A program made the translations under genes and the position numbers. DNA of 18,805 bases from Flavobacteriales bacterium UBA7519 (GTDB lineage Bacteria; Bacteroidota; Bacteroidia; Flavobacteriales; Weeksellaceae): positions 26,133-44,937 of the forward strand of contig DLND01000077.1 of the NCBI GenBank assembly GCA_002476905.1, written 5' to 3'. Under the pieces are notes generated by a model that was not told the origin of the DNA, searched no databases, and saw only the letters and a list, made by a program, of their open reading frames with translations. The number at the start of each line of letters is the position of its first letter. Position 1 is the stretch's first letter. Below, one piece after another: positions 5,601-13,813 of the stretch.

Positions 5601-8045
5601 ATGAATTATACAGCAAAAGAAATTGCACAAATTACCAATTCCGAAATCATAGGAAACGACGAAATCAAAATCAAAAATATTGCTTTTGACAGCCGGACTA
5701 TTTATTCTACAAAAAACACTGCATTTCTTGCTATCAATACCAAAAAAAATTCTGGTCAGAAATATATCGACACTGTTATAGAAAGAGGAATCGACACCAT
5801 TATCACAGAACATAAAATTGATAATCCTACTGTCAATCAAATCATTACAGAAAATTCGGTTGAGTTTTTACAAACGCTTGCCAAATATCATTTTGAACAT
5901 TCTGACATCAATTCGATTGGAATAACCGGAAGTAACGGAAAAACAATTCTGAAAGAATGGCTTTATCAATGTCTTTCGAATGAATTTGTTACCGTTAAAA
6001 GTCCAAAAAGTTTTAATTCTCAAATCGGTTTGCCTTTGTCTTTATTACAAATCGATAAAAAGCACGAATTAGGAATCTTCGAAGTTGGAATTTCGAAGCC
6101 CGACGAAATGGACAAACAGGAAAATCTTTTCCATCCGAAGATTGGATTATTGACGCATATTGGAACAGCTCATTCAGCAAATTTCAGTTCTGAAGAAGAA
6201 TTAATTAAAGAGAAAGTAAAGCTATTCAAACATTCGGAAATTATATTTTTTAATTCTGATAACGAATTGACAGAAAATTTAATTAATCACTTATACTCAA
6301 GTAAAAAATTAATATCTTATGGACTAAAGAATAACAATGCTATCACGATTGTTTCTGATGTTAATGACCGAAATCAGGATATTAAAATCAAATATTTTGA
6401 GGAAGAATTCTCGCTTCCAATCAATCAAAGAGACGAAGCAACCTTGACCAATGTTTTGGCTTTAATTGGAATTTTGAAAGAATTAAAACTTACGAATCTT
6501 AAAATCAAAGAAAAAATTGATGCTCTTAAAGCGATAGAAATGCGTTTGGAAAGTATTGAAGGAATTAGAAATAATCTGATTATCAATGATTCTTACAATC
6601 TGGATTTGGATTCTTTGAAAATTGCTTTTCAATTTATTGGCGAATATAACAAACCGAAAAAATCTTTGATTCTAACAGATATTTTGGATTCTAACGAGAA
6701 TTCGGAAGAATTATATTCTGAGGTTTCTGAGTTGGTTAATGAACAAAAATTCGATAAAGTTTTCTTGATTGGAGAAGAAATTAGTTCATTTTTTAAACTA
6801 TTTAACGCTGAAACTTTTACTTTTAATACTACAAATCAATTTATTGAAAGTAAGGTGATTAATAATTTAGAAAATCAGGTTATTCTTCTGAAAGGTGCAA
6901 GAAAATTCGAGATTGAAAAAATCAAAGAAATTCTTGAACTCAGAAAACACGATACAGTTCTTGAAATCAATCTGAATGCGATTCTTCATAATATTAATTT
7001 CCACAAATCATTACTAAAACCAGAAACCAAAATGATGGCCATGGTAAAAGCAAATGCTTATGGATTAGGAAGTTATGAAATTTCCGAATTTCTACAACAT
7101 CACCATATCGATTATCTTGGAGTTGCATTTGCTGACGAAGGTGTTGAATTGAGAAAAAAGGGAATTACAACGCCAATTATAGTAATGAATCCTGAACAAC
7201 ACAGTTATGACAGTGTTATCGAATATAATCTGGAGCCTGAAATTTATAGTTTGAGGGTTTTGGAATTATTCAATGAACAATTGATAAAGTCTGGAAATCA
7301 ACAGAAATACCCTATTCATATTAAATTGGAAACGGGAATGCATCGTCTTGGTTTTAAGGATTTTGAATTGGATGAATTAACTGAAAAATTGAATACGATG
7401 AATGTCAAAGTTCAGAGTATTTTCAGTCACTTATCTTCATCTGATATGCCGGAAGAAAAAGAATTCACTTTGAATCAATTAAAAACTTTTGAAAAGAATT
7501 CGAGTTATTTGATTGACAAATTGGGTTATCAGCCAATAAGACACATTCTTAATTCTTCTGGAATTACCAATTTTACTGATTATCAATACAATATGGTAAG
7601 AATTGGAATTGGAATGATTGGAGAAACTTCGAATCCTGAAATAAAAAAACAACTTCAGCATTCGGTTAGTTTTAAAACTGTTATTTCTCAAATTTCAGAA
7701 GTAAAAACGGGAGAATCTGTTGGTTATAGCAGAAGATTCATAGCTGAACACGATACAAAAATTGCTACAATTCCAGTTGGTTATGCAGACGGAATTCCAC
7801 GACTGATTGGAAACAAAGTCGGAAATATAGGCGTTAATAATAAACTCTGCCCAATTGTCGGAAGCATTTGCATGGATATGATGATGATTGATGTGGATAA
7901 TGTTGTTGCCAAGGAAGGTGATTCTGTAACCATATTTAATTCAAATCCTACGCTTGAAGATTTTTCAAAATATTGTGGTACAATTACTTACGAAGTATTA
8001 ACGTCGATTTCTCCAAGAGTCAAAAGAATCTATATAAAAAATTAG
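5601..8045 (+). CDS. murF-alr: Bifunctional UDP-MurNAc-tripeptide--D-Ala-D-Ala ligase / alanine racemase
   Basis: The 814-residue protein fuses two steps of peptidoglycan synthesis. Residues about 1-448 are MurF: FDSRTI (29-34), ATP loop GITGSNGKT (107-115), EVGISKPDEM, HIGTAHSANF and the NDSYNLDLDSL motif. Residues about 449-814 are alanine racemase: the PLP-binding Lys483 in VKANAYGLG, Tyr709 in VGYSRRF (equivalent of the second catalytic tyrosine), PVGYADGIPR and the CMDMMMIDV motif. The racemase makes D-Ala and the ligase adds the D-Ala-D-Ala dipeptide to the UDP-MurNAc-tripeptide. Such fusions are known in Bacteroidetes. It starts four bases after the toxin gene and ends three bases before the patatin gene, so it has no room for its own promoter and must be read from upstream. 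Confidence 0.95.
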   Translation: MNYTAKEIAQITNSEIIGNDEIKIKNIAFDSRTIYSTKNTAFLAINTKKNSGQKYIDTVIERGIDTIITEHKIDNPTVNQIITENSVEFLQTLAKYHFEHSDINSIGITGSNGKTILKEWLYQCLSNEFVTVKSPKSFNSQIGLPLSLLQIDKKHELGIFEVGISKPDEMDKQENLFHPKIGLLTHIGTAHSANFSSEEELIKEKVKLFKHSEIIFFNSDNELTENLINHLYSSKKLISYGLKNNNAITIVSDVNDRNQDIKIKYFEEEFSLPINQRDEATLTNVLALIGILKELKLTNLKIKEKIDALKAIEMRLESIEGIRNNLIINDSYNLDLDSLKIAFQFIGEYNKPKKSLILTDILDSNENSEELYSEVSELVNEQKFDKVFLIGEEISSFFKLFNAETFTFNTTNQFIESKVINNLENQVILLKGARKFEIEKIKEILELRKHDTVLEINLNAILHNINFHKSLLKPETKMMAMVKANAYGLGSYEISEFLQHHHIDYLGVAFADEGVELRKKGITTPIIVMNPEQHSYDSVIEYNLEPEIYSLRVLELFNEQLIKSGNQQKYPIHIKLETGMHRLGFKDFELDELTEKLNTMNVKVQSIFSHLSSSDMPEEKEFTLNQLKTFEKNSSYLIDKLGYQPIRHILNSSGITNFTDYQYNMVRIGIGMIGETSNPEIKKQLQHSVSFKTVISQISEVKTGESVGYSRRFIAEHDTKIATIPVGYADGIPRLIGNKVGNIGVNNKLCPIVGSICMDMMMIDVDNVVAKEGDSVTIFNSNPTLEDFSKYCGTITYEVLTSISPRVKRIYIKN

Positions 8046-8048
8046 CAA

Positions 8049-10205
8049 ATGATTAAGAAACTCTTTTATCTGGTTACTTTTCTAACTTATCTGATGAGTT
8101 ATTCTCAGGTAAAAGAAAATCTTGTTATTCCCAAAAATCCAAAAATAGGGTTATCACTTTCTGGAGGTGGTGCAAAGGGATTTACGCACGTTGGTGTTCT
8201 GAAAGTTTTAGATTCTTTGGGCGTTAAAATCGATTATATTTCCGGAACCAGTATGGGAGCAATTGTTGGTGGATTATATGCTGCAGGATACACTGGAAAA
8301 GATATTGAAAAAGTTGTAATGGATACGGATTTTTATTCGCTTATCACGGATCCGAAACCACGTCAGGAAACTTCTTTCTTTAGCAAAAGTGTGGACAAAT
8401 ATCTTCTCACTGTACCTCTGAGAAATGGTAAAGTTTCTTTGCCCTCGTCAATCAGCACAGGTCAGAGAAACGTTTATCTTTTGAAAGAATTATTGAAAAA
8501 CGTCTCCAATATTGATGATTTTTCCAAGTTGCCGATACCTTTTATGTGTGTAGCCACCAATATTGAAAGCGGACGCATGCAGATTTTTGAGAAAGGCGAT
8601 CTGGTTTCATCTATTCTTGCGAGCTCTGCGTTTCCATCCCTTTTGGAGCCTGTGAAAATTGGTGACAGCATCTATGTAGATGGTGCTATGAGCGTAAATT
8701 TCCCTTCTAAACCCTTAAAAGATAAGGGAATTGATATTGTTATTGGGGTAGATCTCAACCAGCCTCTAGCAAAGAGGGAAAATCTCAATAGTGTTATTTC
8801 ACTCATGAATCAAGTCATTGATTTTGGAATCAAAAAAGAAACAATAAATCAATATAAATACACCGATATCAATATAAAACCCGATCTGTCAGGTATTACC
8901 GCTACAAGTTATGATGATAAACGAAAAATTCTTGACAGCGGTTATGTAGAAGCTCAAAAATATGTTGATATTCTAGACAAGCTACCAAAACGAAATTTTG
9001 AGAGAATAAGAGTTTCTATCAATCCTATTTACTCCAGCGTTTACAAAATTGACAGTCTTGTTGTAGAAAATGGAAGGATCTATAAGTCCAACTATATTCG
9101 TGGAAAAATGGGGCTTAAATTACCTTCTATGCAAACTTATGGAAGTGTGAATAAGATGATTGATAAACTGTACGCAACTAACAATTATAAGTTTATTAAC
9201 TATGACATCGTTCAGCAAGATAACAGGAATTATCTAAAGTTATATGTTACAGAGGATGAAGCCAGACATTTTTTGAAGTTCGGGTTGCATTATGACGAGA
9301 TTTTTAAAACAGGTTTGCTATTGAATTATTCAGCGAAACGACTACTTTTTAGAAACTCAAATTTATCTATGGACATAGTTGTTGGTGATAATCCAAGATA
9401 CTACTTTAACTATTTTATAGATAACGGCTATATTCCCGGTTTTGGACTTTATTCTTCAGGAATGAGCTTCGATATCAAAAACTTTTCTAATGATGCCATA
9501 GATAGCTGGAAATGGTTCCGTAACGAGGTTTTTATACAATCTGTATGGAAAGACCGTTTCGCACTTGGAGGTGGTTTCAGTCACGATTATTTTGAAAGTG
9601 AAAAAAATGGACAAAATGATAAGGTTGAAAGATATCTTAATCCCTACGTTTTTCTAAAGAGCGATACTCAAAATGACAAAGATTTTCCTACAAAAGGTTT
9701 TTATCTGAATGCTGAAGGAAAAATCATAGATCTTTTCAATTCAGACCTAGAAAAGAAACCAATTACCATAAAGGCAGATATCAGAATGAATTTTTTCATT
9801 TCTAAACTCCTTACATACCGACTTAATCTTTTCGGAGGTATTACTATAGGTGAAAATAATCCTACGTTTTACCAGTATAGAATTGGGGGTTTGTTCGAGC
9901 AACCTATCGTAAATTTCAAGCGGCTGGCAGGCTATCATTTTGCGTCCCTTGCAGATAATAACATCCTATTAGCATCTAGTGATTTCCAGTTTCGCTTCGA
10001 CAAAAATTATTTTTTAATAGCCAATTTCAGCATTGTAAACTTATTTAGTTCCATAAAAGTTGATGAAGCCATAAAGGTTAATTATAGCTCCATAGGTCTA
10101 ACGGCAGGCTACAAATCTCCATTTGGGCAAATCAAACTCAACGTTAGCAAATCACTTAACAAATATAAAGGCATTTTCAGTGTCATTTTAGGACATTGGT
10201 TTTAA
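8049..10205 (+). CDS. Outer-membrane patatin-like phospholipase with C-terminal beta-barrel (PlpD-like)
   Basis: The 718-residue protein begins with a signal peptide (MIKKLFYLVTFLTYLMSYSQ, cleavage near residue 20). The patatin domain spans about 32-310: oxyanion loop GGGAKG (39-44), nucleophile Ser68 in GTSMG (66-70) and catalytic Asp211 in VDGAMSVN. These are the parts of a Ser-Asp lipid acyl hydrolase. Residues about 318-400 resemble one POTRA domain, and about 405-718 have alternating beta-strand pattern ending in VILGHWF, with the C-terminal Phe expected of BAM-assembled barrels. The order matches the type Vd autotransporters PlpD and FplA. It would place a phospholipase in the outer membrane. 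The gene sits between murF-alr (3-base gap) and ybeY (4-base gap). Substrate is unknown. Confidence 0.88.
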   Translation: MIKKLFYLVTFLTYLMSYSQVKENLVIPKNPKIGLSLSGGGAKGFTHVGVLKVLDSLGVKIDYISGTSMGAIVGGLYAAGYTGKDIEKVVMDTDFYSLITDPKPRQETSFFSKSVDKYLLTVPLRNGKVSLPSSISTGQRNVYLLKELLKNVSNIDDFSKLPIPFMCVATNIESGRMQIFEKGDLVSSILASSAFPSLLEPVKIGDSIYVDGAMSVNFPSKPLKDKGIDIVIGVDLNQPLAKRENLNSVISLMNQVIDFGIKKETINQYKYTDINIKPDLSGITATSYDDKRKILDSGYVEAQKYVDILDKLPKRNFERIRVSINPIYSSVYKIDSLVVENGRIYKSNYIRGKMGLKLPSMQTYGSVNKMIDKLYATNNYKFINYDIVQQDNRNYLKLYVTEDEARHFLKFGLHYDEIFKTGLLLNYSAKRLLFRNSNLSMDIVVGDNPRYYFNYFIDNGYIPGFGLYSSGMSFDIKNFSNDAIDSWKWFRNEVFIQSVWKDRFALGGGFSHDYFESEKNGQNDKVERYLNPYVFLKSDTQNDKDFPTKGFYLNAEGKIIDLFNSDLEKKPITIKADIRMNFFISKLLTYRLNLFGGITIGENNPTFYQYRIGGLFEQPIVNFKRLAGYHFASLADNNILLASSDFQFRFDKNYFLIANFSIVNLFSSIKVDEAIKVNYSSIGLTAGYKSPFGQIKLNVSKSLNKYKGIFSVILGHWF

Positions 10206-10209
10206 CAAA

Positions 10210-10626
10210 ATGATAAACTATTTTTTCGAAAATATCGACTCTCAAGATATTCATCCAGACACTTCAAAATGGTTGGAAAACCTTATTATTTCAGAAAACA
10301 AAAAGCTTGGAGAAATCAATTACATCTTTTGCGATGACGATTATCTTCTTAAAGTTAATCAAGATTATCTTAATCACGATTATTACACAGACATCATAAC
10401 ATTTGACTACGTGAAGGGAAAAACCATTTCGGGAGATATTTTCGTATCTTTGCCACGCATTTTGGACAACGCTTCTACCCTATCCCAAAACTTTGAATCA
10501 GAATTGAATCGCGTTTTGGCTCACGGGATTCTTCATCTTTGTGGATATAAGGATAAAACTGAGGAAGAGCAGATTCAAATGCGAGCAAAAGAAGATTTTT
10601 ATATCAATCAAATTAAAAATTTTTAG
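10210..10626 (+). CDS. ybeY: Endoribonuclease YbeY, rRNA maturation
   Basis: YbeY is a metal-dependent RNase needed for 16S rRNA 3'-end processing and 70S ribosome quality control. The 138-residue protein has the family segments FCDDDYLLKVNQDYLNHDYYTD ahead of TDIITFDY, then GDIFVSLPRI, and the metal motif AHGILHLCGYKD. In E. coli the motif is HGxLHLxGYDH with three His ligands. Here the first two are present and the third is replaced within GYKDKT. I recall this form as usual in Bacteroidetes. It follows the patatin gene by four bases and closes the run of co-directed genes; its stop codon touches the intergenic element that follows. Confidence 0.92.
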   Translation: MINYFFENIDSQDIHPDTSKWLENLIISENKKLGEINYIFCDDDYLLKVNQDYLNHDYYTDIITFDYVKGKTISGDIFVSLPRILDNASTLSQNFESELNRVLAHGILHLCGYKDKTEEEQIQMRAKEDFYINQIKNF

Positions 10627-10775
10627 GAGCTTAATCCCGCTTTCCGCTTTTACTCCTCACGTCAATGCTTTTCGCAAAGCTAGCTCCGGGGTAACCGCTA
10701 CAAAGCGAAGAATGAGCTTCGACGATTCAATAAAAACATAATTAAATAATATTGAGTCAATCGGGGCTAGTTCCA
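10626..10775. repeat. Structured intergenic element between ybeY and mnmG
   Basis: This segment is visibly richer in G and C than its surroundings. It starts on the ybeY stop with GGAGCTTAATCCCGC, continues TTTCCGC and GGGGTAACCGCTACAA, and ends CAATCGGGGCTAGTTCC (10758-10774). The ends are imperfect inverted repeats (GGAGCT versus AGTTCC; CCCG versus CGGG). A small hairpin CGAAG/CTTCG lies at 10706-10721. I recall similar CCGCT...CGGGGCTAG elements behind genes in many Flavobacteria, so this is probably a copy of a dispersed non-coding repeat. Short open frames here look like shadows. Confidence 0.5.
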
Positions 10776-10788
10776 ATATTATGGTTAA

Positions 10789-10804
10789 TGTTCCACGTGA
10801 AACA
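10789..10804. other. parS: parS site 1 (ParB-binding centromere)
   Basis: TGTTCCACGTGAAACA fits the conserved ParB target TGTTNCACGTGAAACA at all 16 positions and is flanked by A and T that extend the dyad. ParB loads on such sites and with ParA segregates the chromosome origin. The site ends 20 bases before the mnmG start and could also affect its expression. The parA and parB genes are not in this window. Confidence 0.93.
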
Positions 10805-10824
10805 TTACTTTTAAAATATAGAAT

Positions 10825-12687
10825 ATGATAAGCGAAATATACGACGTAATTGTAGTTGGAGCTGGTCACGCAGGTTGCGAGGCTGCTGCTGCTGCTGCCA
10901 ATCTTGGTTCAAAAACACTCCTTGTTACAATGAATATGCAAACCATTGGACAAATGAGCTGTAATCCTGCAATGGGAGGAATTGCAAAAGGACAAATTGT
11001 AAGAGAAATAGATGCAATGGGAGGTTATTCTGGCATTGTAGCGGATAAGTCTGCAATCCAGTTCAAGATGCTGAATCTCTCCAAAGGTCCTGCAATGTGG
11101 TCTCCAAGAACACAAAATGACCGAATGATGTTTGCAGAAGAATGGCGTTTAGCACTTGAAAACACACCTAATCTTGACTTTTTACAAGATATGGTAAAGC
11201 AACTCATCATCGAAAATAACAAAGTTGCAGGTGTGATAACTTCTCTTGGAATCGAAATCAAAGCTAAATCTGTTGTCTTAACCAACGGAACTTTCCTTAA
11301 CGGATTGATTCACGTTGGAGATAAACAATTAGGTGGTGGAAGAATGGGAGAACCAAGAGCCTTTGGAATCACAGAACAATTAGTCTCTTTAGGTTTTGAA
11401 GCTGGTAGAATGAAAACTGGAACTCCTCCACGCGTAGATGGAAGAAGTCTCGATTATTCTAAAATGGAAGAACAAAAAGGCGACGAAAAACCTCAAAAAT
11501 TCAGTTATTTAGATACACCTAAGTTAACGAAACAATTAAGCTGTCATATTGTATATACCAACGAAACTGTACACGATATTTTACGCGAAGGATTTGACAG
11601 AAGTCCTATGTTTAACGGAACTATCCAGAGTTTAGGCCCAAGATATTGTCCAAGTATTGAAGATAAAATCAACCGTTTTGCGGAGAGAAACAGACATCAA
11701 TTATTTGTGGAACCAGAAGGTTGGAAAACTGTGGAAATCTATGTGAATGGATTCAGTTCTTCACTTCCAGAAGATGTTCAAATCAAAGCGATGAAACATA
11801 TTCCAGGTTTCGAAAATGTAAAAGTTTTCCGTCCCGGCTATGCGATAGAATACGACTACTTCCCTCCTACCCAACTGAACCATACATTAGAAACAAAACT
11901 GGTTGAAAATCTTTATTTCGCTGGTCAAATCAATGGAACAACAGGTTATGAAGAAGCTGCAGGACAAGGTCTAATTGCTGGAATCAACGCGCATAATAAA
12001 GTTCACGATAAAGGTGAATTTATTTTGAATAGAGATGAAGCTTATATAGGTGTTTTAATTGATGATTTAATTACAAAAGGAACTGAAGAACCTTACAGAA
12101 TGTTCACTTCCAGAGCTGAATATAGACTTCTTCTTAGACAAGATAATGCTGATATCAGATTAACTGAAAAAGCTTATAATCTTGGTTTAGCAAAAGAAAA
12201 CAGACTAAGAAAAGTTGAGGAAAAGATTGCTAAAAGTGACGAATTAGGAGCATTTTTAAGAGAAACTTCGCTCAAACCAGGAATTATCAATCCTATTCTT
12301 GAAACAATTGAATCCTCTCCTGTTGATCAAGCTTACAGAGCTGCACAAATTTTAACAAGACCAAATATGACTCTAGAAAAGTTAGAAGCTGTTGAAACTA
12401 TCAAAGAAATTGCTTCTACATATGCAGATGAAGTAAGAGAACAAGCTGAAATCAATATCAAATACAAAGGTTATATCGAGAAAGAAAAGGAAAATGTTGC
12501 TAAATTGAATAGATTAGAAACCATCAGAATTCCTGAAGATTTTGATTATTCAAAAATTACTTCTCTTTCTGCGGAAGCTAAACAAAAAATGGGTAAAGTA
12601 AAACCCAAAACTATTGCTCAGGCAGGTAGAATCAGTGGTGTATCCCCAGCAGATATTAATGTACTTTTGATTTATTTAGGTAGATAA
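10825..12687 (+). CDS. mnmG: tRNA uridine-5-carboxymethylaminomethyl modification enzyme MnmG (GidA)
   Basis: MnmG, with MnmE, installs the carboxymethylaminomethyl group on U34 of certain tRNAs using FAD, NADH and a folate carbon. The 620-residue length is normal (E. coli 629). The FAD loop is GAGHAGCE (12-19). SCNPAMGGIAKG carries conserved Cys46, GTPPRVDGRSLDYS is the family signature, and GPRYCPSIEDK carries Cys275. FTSRAEYRLLLRQDNAD and the C-terminal helical MnmE-binding region follow. The start MISEIYDVIVVGAGHAG leaves the usual short lead before the FAD loop. The gene is bracketed by two identical parS sites, and mnmG is a classic origin-proximal gene in other bacteria. A terminator follows at 12717. 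Confidence 0.97.
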   Translation: MISEIYDVIVVGAGHAGCEAAAAAANLGSKTLLVTMNMQTIGQMSCNPAMGGIAKGQIVREIDAMGGYSGIVADKSAIQFKMLNLSKGPAMWSPRTQNDRMMFAEEWRLALENTPNLDFLQDMVKQLIIENNKVAGVITSLGIEIKAKSVVLTNGTFLNGLIHVGDKQLGGGRMGEPRAFGITEQLVSLGFEAGRMKTGTPPRVDGRSLDYSKMEEQKGDEKPQKFSYLDTPKLTKQLSCHIVYTNETVHDILREGFDRSPMFNGTIQSLGPRYCPSIEDKINRFAERNRHQLFVEPEGWKTVEIYVNGFSSSLPEDVQIKAMKHIPGFENVKVFRPGYAIEYDYFPPTQLNHTLETKLVENLYFAGQINGTTGYEEAAGQGLIAGINAHNKVHDKGEFILNRDEAYIGVLIDDLITKGTEEPYRMFTSRAEYRLLLRQDNADIRLTEKAYNLGLAKENRLRKVEEKIAKSDELGAFLRETSLKPGIINPILETIESSPVDQAYRAAQILTRPNMTLEKLEAVETIKEIASTYADEVREQAEINIKYKGYIEKEKENVAKLNRLETIRIPEDFDYSKITSLSAEAKQKMGKVKPKTIAQAGRISGVSPADINVLLIYLGR

Positions 12688-12696
12688 AATTATAAA

Positions 12697-12712
12697 TGTT
12701 CCACGTGAAACA
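12697..12712. other. parS: parS site 2 (ParB-binding centromere)
   Basis: This is an exact second copy of TGTTCCACGTGAAACA, again flanked by A and T. It begins nine bases after the mnmG stop and lies just before the terminator. It is 1,908 bases from site 1. Confidence 0.93.
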
Positions 12713-12716
12713 TTCC

Positions 12717-12748
12717 AAAGAACAATGTTACTTTTCATTGTTCTTTTT
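12717..12748 (+). terminator. Rho-independent terminator behind mnmG
   Basis: AAAGAACAATG (12717-12727) pairs perfectly with CATTGTTCTTT (12736-12746) around an 8-base loop, followed by T residues. It overlaps none of the parS core and lies 29 bases after the mnmG stop. Confidence 0.85.
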
Positions 12749-12770
12749 GTTTAAAACCTTGAATTAATTT

Positions 12771-13592
12771 ATGAAAATTAAAGACCATTTTCTTACACAA
12801 GAAGAATTTGAAATTATAGAAACTGAAACAAAAGGTGTTTTCAAAACCTCTCCTATTCCATCTAATATTTCAAGATATTACGAAAGTGAAGATTATATTT
12901 CACATCATCAGGATTCTGGAAGTTTGAAAGAAAAAATATATAAATTTCTGCAGTCTTTTAATCTTCAATACAAGAAAAATATTCTTGTGGATAGAATTAA
13001 AAAAAATTCGAAGGTTTTAGATTATGGCTGCGGCGCTGGAGAGTTTGTGAAATATATTGAAAATGATTTCCAAACTTTTGGATTTGAACCAAATTCTGAT
13101 GCCAGAAATGCAGCAATCAATAAAACGGAAAAAGCCAAAATTATTTATGATATTAACTCAATAGAAAATGGAAGTCTTGATGCAATTACGCTTTGGCACG
13201 TTTTCGAGCATATCGAAAATCAAAGTGAAATGTTAGAAATTTTTCATCAGAAATTAAATAAAAAAGGATTGTTAATTATCGCAGTTCCAAATCCAACTTC
13301 TTATGATGCGAAACATTATAAAGAATTTTGGGCGGCTTATGATGTACCAAGACACATCTACCATTTTTCAAAAAACGGAATGGAAAATCTGATTTCAAAA
13401 AATTCGGATTGGAAATTAAGAAAAATCAAAGCTCTCCTACTCGATTCTTTTTATATCTCGATGTTGAGTGAAAAATATAAGAAATCACCTCTTTTTTGGT
13501 TAAAAGCAATCTTTCACGGAACGATTTCTAACGTAAAAGCACTTTTTAACTCGGAATTTTCAAGTTTGATATATATTATCGAAAAAAAATAG
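12771..13592 (+). CDS. Class I SAM-dependent methyltransferase
   Basis: The 273-residue protein has the S-adenosylmethionine-binding motif VLDYGCGAG (82-90), the acidic residue of motif II in FGFEPN (Glu106), and LWHVFEHIENQSEML plus GLLIIAVPNPTSYDAKHY of the later motifs. This places it in the Methyltransf_23-like group of Rossmann methyltransferases. The N-terminal 60 residues (MKIKDHFLTQEEFEIIETET ... YYESEDYISHHQDSG) precede the fold and resemble those of methyltransferases acting on small molecules or sugars. The substrate cannot be told. It lies behind the mnmG terminator, so it probably has its own start signal in the short gap 12749-12770 or uses read-through. It converges with pgk. 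Confidence 0.82.
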   Translation: MKIKDHFLTQEEFEIIETETKGVFKTSPIPSNISRYYESEDYISHHQDSGSLKEKIYKFLQSFNLQYKKNILVDRIKKNSKVLDYGCGAGEFVKYIENDFQTFGFEPNSDARNAAINKTEKAKIIYDINSIENGSLDAITLWHVFEHIENQSEMLEIFHQKLNKKGLLIIAVPNPTSYDAKHYKEFWAAYDVPRHIYHFSKNGMENLISKNSDWKLRKIKALLLDSFYISMLSEKYKKSPLFWLKAIFHGTISNVKALFNSEFSSLIYIIEKK

Positions 13593-13760
13593 AAAATCAA
13601 TTTTTGATACATTTATGAAGGTCAATTTTTGCCAATTTTGTTCAAAATTTGTTAATAATTACAAAAATTAGAAAATAAATTGAAATTTCTATTTTGAATT
13701 AAAGCCGCTGAGAATCGCTTAAAAAATTTTATTTTAAACTTAGTCCACTATAAGCAAAAT

Positions 13761-13790
13761 AAAAAACCGACAAAAATTTGTCGGTTTTTT
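13761..13790. terminator. Bidirectional terminator between methyltransferase gene and pgk
   Basis: AAAAAACCGACAAA (13761-13774) pairs with TTTGTCGGTTTTTT (13777-13790). The arms are A-rich and T-rich at their outer ends, so the hairpin can end transcription of both converging genes. The rest of 13593-13813 is AT-rich with no other structure I can support. Confidence 0.88.
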
Positions 13791-13813
13791 AATTTATTTA
13801 GAAAAATAGATTT

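Noticed and set aside
8391..8400. TGTGGACAA, one mismatch from an inverted DnaA box
   Set aside because: Single occurrence within the patatin coding sequence.
10541..10869. Two short open frames on opposite strands after ybeY
   Set aside because: Both overlap the structured intergenic element and neighbouring genes and show no protein-like features.
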